Positions 5,156 through 7,040 of a stretch of DNA of 7,040 nt are shown one piece after another. The translations under genes and the position numbers were made by a program. The stretch's first letter is position 1. Each line of letters begins with the position of its first letter. The notes beneath the pieces were generated by a model. It had not been told where the DNA came from, did not search any database, and was given only the letters and a program-made list of their open reading frames with translations. The DNA is from Phelpsiimicrobium sp043802125 (GTDB taxonomy: Bacteria; Omnitrophota; Gorgyraeia; Velamenicoccales; Velamenicoccaceae), in the NCBI GenBank assembly GCA_043802125.1, contig JAZDLG010000080.1, forward strand, positions 1 through 7,040. The letters run 5' to 3'.

Positions 5156-6582
5156 AAGCCACAAAAAAAACCATTCTTATAATAGCGGCATTACTTCTGG
5201 TTATTTGCGCGTCTTATGCCGCGCCATTCCAGAGCTCAACCAACGGCAACCTCCTCGTCTTAACGTTAGACAATAAGATCATCGGGCCCGTTATCACGGA
5301 TTATATCTCAAAAGGCATTGACAAAGCCTCAAAAGAAAATTATGCAGGCGTGATCCTGATCATGGACACGCCCGGAGGCCTCCTTGAATCCACGCGCTCC
5401 ATCGTAAAAAAGATCATGAACTCACCTGTGCCGGTCATAACCTATATAGCGCCCAGCGGTTCGCGCGCGGGTTCAGCAGGCGTCTTTATAGCTCTTGCGT
5501 CCCACGTTGCCGCTATGGCCCCTTCCACCAATATAGGCGCCGCGCATCCGGTGATACTTGGTGAAGGCGACAAAAGTGAACGAAGTGAACGAAGCTCGCG
5601 CTCTCTAAAAAGATCTATAGAAGAACTTACGGACGCGCTCAACCGCAAAAAGTCCAAAAGCGCAGAGAAAAAAATTGAAGGTTCCGAAAGCCCGATGGAA
5701 GACAAAATAATGAACGATACGCTCGCCTGGATAACCGCTATCGCCAAGAACAGGAACCGCAATGCGGATTGGGCAAGGCAAGCTGTGCTTGAAAGTGTTT
5801 CAGCCACGGAAAAAGAAGCCCTTGAAAAAAAGGTCATTGACCTTATCGCAAATGATCTTCCCGACCTGCTTAAAAAACTTGACGGCCGGATGATCTCCTT
5901 CCCGGAAAAAACTATCACTTTAAATATAAAAGACGCCAGGCTCATTTATTTTGACCTTACCTTAAGCCAGAATATCCTAAACACACTCATCAACCCGAAC
6001 CTCGCGTATATCTTCATGCTGATGGCGTTCCTCGGGCTATTTATTGAATTCACGCATCCGGGTGTCATCTTCCCGGGCATCGTCGGCGCCATCTCGCTAA
6101 TCCTCGCATTCTATGGGTTTGCTGTGCTGCCCATAAATTTTGCCGGATTCCTTCTTATAGCTTTAGCCGTCATCCTTTTCATCGCGGAAGCATTAACCCC
6201 TGCCACATTCGGCCTAATGACGCTCACAGGCGCAGTCTCTATGCTTATAGGCTCCCTCATGCTCGTAGACTCATCCTTCTTGGGGATAAAAATATCTTTA
6301 AATATCATCCTTCCATTCATCTTATCCATAGCAACAATTGTCATCTTTCTTGTGATGAATATCGTAAAGACCCATAATAAAAAAGCCTTATCAGGCGCGT
6401 CTACGTTAATAGGAGAAATAGGCGTGGCCGAAACAGATCTAAACTATGATGGCCAGGTCTTTGTAGCCGGAGAAATATGGACCGCCTTCAACCCATCCGG
6501 AGAATCCATAAAAAAAGGAGAAAAAATAAAAGTGTTAGGAGTTGACAATATAAAGCTCCGTGTGTCAAAATATAAAGTTTAA
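5152..6582 (+). CDS. nfeD: NfeD-type membrane serine protease (long form, ClpP-like domain)
   Basis: A 476-residue protein: signal sequence (about 6-23), a ClpP-fold protease domain outside the cytoplasmic membrane (about 32-250), five likely membrane helices (about 283-300, 305-327, 330-350, 353-372, 385-405) and a C-terminal OB-fold NfeD domain (about 414-475). Family motifs are MDTPGG (71-76), the nucleophile S108 in SRAGSAG, NIGAAHPV (127-134) and the probable catalytic K185 in MEDKIMND, matching the Ser-Lys dyad of Pyrococcus PH1510. In that system the protease cleaves its slipin partner, and a slipin gene follows here. Between HPV and K185 there are about 50 residues, clearly more than in typical homologues, rich in Ser, Arg, Lys and Glu. 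GGAG at 5140-5143 is a good ribosome-binding site. The start overlaps the preceding small membrane gene. Confidence 0.93.
   Translation: MKATKKTILIIAALLLVICASYAAPFQSSTNGNLLVLTLDNKIIGPVITDYISKGIDKASKENYAGVILIMDTPGGLLESTRSIVKKIMNSPVPVITYIAPSGSRAGSAGVFIALASHVAAMAPSTNIGAAHPVILGEGDKSERSERSSRSLKRSIEELTDALNRKKSKSAEKKIEGSESPMEDKIMNDTLAWITAIAKNRNRNADWARQAVLESVSATEKEALEKKVIDLIANDLPDLLKKLDGRMISFPEKTITLNIKDARLIYFDLTLSQNILNTLINPNLAYIFMLMAFLGLFIEFTHPGVIFPGIVGAISLILAFYGFAVLPINFAGFLLIALAVILFIAEALTPATFGLMTLTGAVSMLIGSLMLVDSSFLGIKISLNIILPFILSIATIVIFLVMNIVKTHNKKALSGASTLIGEIGVAETDLNYDGQVFVAGEIWTAFNPSGESIKKGEKIKVLGVDNIKLRVSKYKV
5575..5592 (+). repeat. 9-bp tandem duplication inside nfeD
   Basis: AGTGAACGA occurs twice in direct succession (5575-5583 and 5584-5592), followed by AGCTCG, and encodes Ser-Glu-Arg twice. 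It lies at the start of the extra charged segment of NfeD. The word GAACGA also occurs in the intergenic hairpin units, so the segment may have grown from repeat DNA while keeping frame. Confidence 0.6.
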
Positions 6583-6620
6583 AAAAACGGCGACATGTAA
6601 CGCAACATAGGGGGTGCTCA

Positions 6621-7040
6621 ATGAGTTTTCCGGTGATCTTCACCATCTTCGTGGTCATTTATCTGCTAAATTCAATAAAGATATTAAACGAATACGAAAG
6701 AGGCGTCATATTCCGCTTAGGCAGGTTGCTATCTAATCCTAAAGGCCCGGGCATTGTCCTGGTATTCGCGCCCATAGACAAGATGATCCGCGTGAGCCTG
6801 CGAACCGTGACTTTAGACGTGCCTCCGCAGGACGTCATCACCAAAGACAACGTCTCAGTCAAAGTCAACGCGGTCATATATTACAAGGTCATGGACCCCA
6901 ACCGCGCCATAGTTGATGTTGAGGATTTCCATTATGCCACGTCACAGATGTCGCAGACGTCGCTGCGCAGCACGTTAGGCCAGGTGAGCCTTGATGAATT
7001 ATTGTCGGAAAGGGAAAAGATAAACTCAGAGCTTCAGAAG
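6621..7040 (+). CDS. Slipin (stomatin/prohibitin SPFH family), 3' end outside the window
   Basis: The first 140 residues of a slipin. An N-terminal hydrophobic anchor (about residues 3-16) is followed by the SPFH core, with NEYERGVIFRLGRLL, KGPGIVLVFAPIDKM, RTVTLDVPPQDVITKDNVSV and VNAVIYYKV, and then the conserved AIVDVEDFHYATSQMSQTSL and LGQVSLDELLSEREKIN stretches. Such proteins form oligomeric scaffolds on the inner membrane and are cleaved or regulated by NfeD partners. The gene begins 38 bp after nfeD with a strong AGGGGG ribosome-binding site (6609-6614) 6 nt before the ATG, consistent with one operon. The frame is open to the end of the window; the coiled coil and C-terminal region are not seen. 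Confidence 0.95.
   Translation, partial: MSFPVIFTIFVVIYLLNSIKILNEYERGVIFRLGRLLSNPKGPGIVLVFAPIDKMIRVSLRTVTLDVPPQDVITKDNVSVKVNAVIYYKVMDPNRAIVDVEDFHYATSQMSQTSLRSTLGQVSLDELLSEREKINSELQK

Noticed and set aside
5442..5945. 167-codon minus-strand frame opposite nfeD
   Set aside because: It lies wholly inside a well-recognised protease gene and its Ser/Arg-rich translation is a typical antisense shadow.

Overview
The window looks like a chromosomal segment of an uncultured bacterium. It has bacterial-type promoters, a tRNA with an encoded CCA end, ATGA gene overlaps and intergenic DNA rich in palindromic repeats. A candidate phylum such as Omnitrophota would fit the gene content and repeat style, but that is only an impression; no marker here settles it.

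Left half, minus strand. One compact operon appears to run from about 4167 down to 152: a stand-alone CheY-like receiver protein, endonuclease IV (nfo), leucyl-tRNA synthetase (leuS) and a small membrane-anchored helix-hairpin-helix protein of ComEA type. Gaps are 2 nt, 1 nt (after correcting a frameshift) and a 4-nt ATGA overlap. A sigma-70-like promoter (TTGCCA, 17 nt, TATAGT) sits so close to the receiver gene that its mRNA should be leaderless or nearly so. The nfo frame is broken by one missing base near 3019-3022. The other frame continues the conserved C-terminus, including the last zinc ligand, and stops 1 nt before leuS. Beyond the operon lie GC-rich palindromes (62-147), one of which may terminate transcription. 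At the left edge is the ribosome-binding site and first codons of another minus-strand gene.

Centre, 4167-4768. A second, divergent promoter (TTGACA, 17 nt, TATGAT) leads through a leader with two hairpins into tRNA-Ala(GGC). Directly behind the tRNA is the most unusual part of the window: three tandem hairpin units. Two are 83 bp long and nearly identical. The third keeps the outer stem and the GACAA loop, but its inner stem has changed at six of seven pairs with pairing kept. The 3' end of the tRNA, including its CCA, also forms one arm of a perfect 16-bp inverted repeat with the first unit.

Right half, plus strand. A four-helix small membrane protein of unknown function overlaps (ATGA) a full-length NfeD membrane serine protease, which is followed by a slipin/stomatin (SPFH) gene cut by the window end. 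NfeD and slipin are a known partner pair in membrane quality control. This NfeD carries an extra charged, low-complexity segment between its catalytic Ser and Lys.
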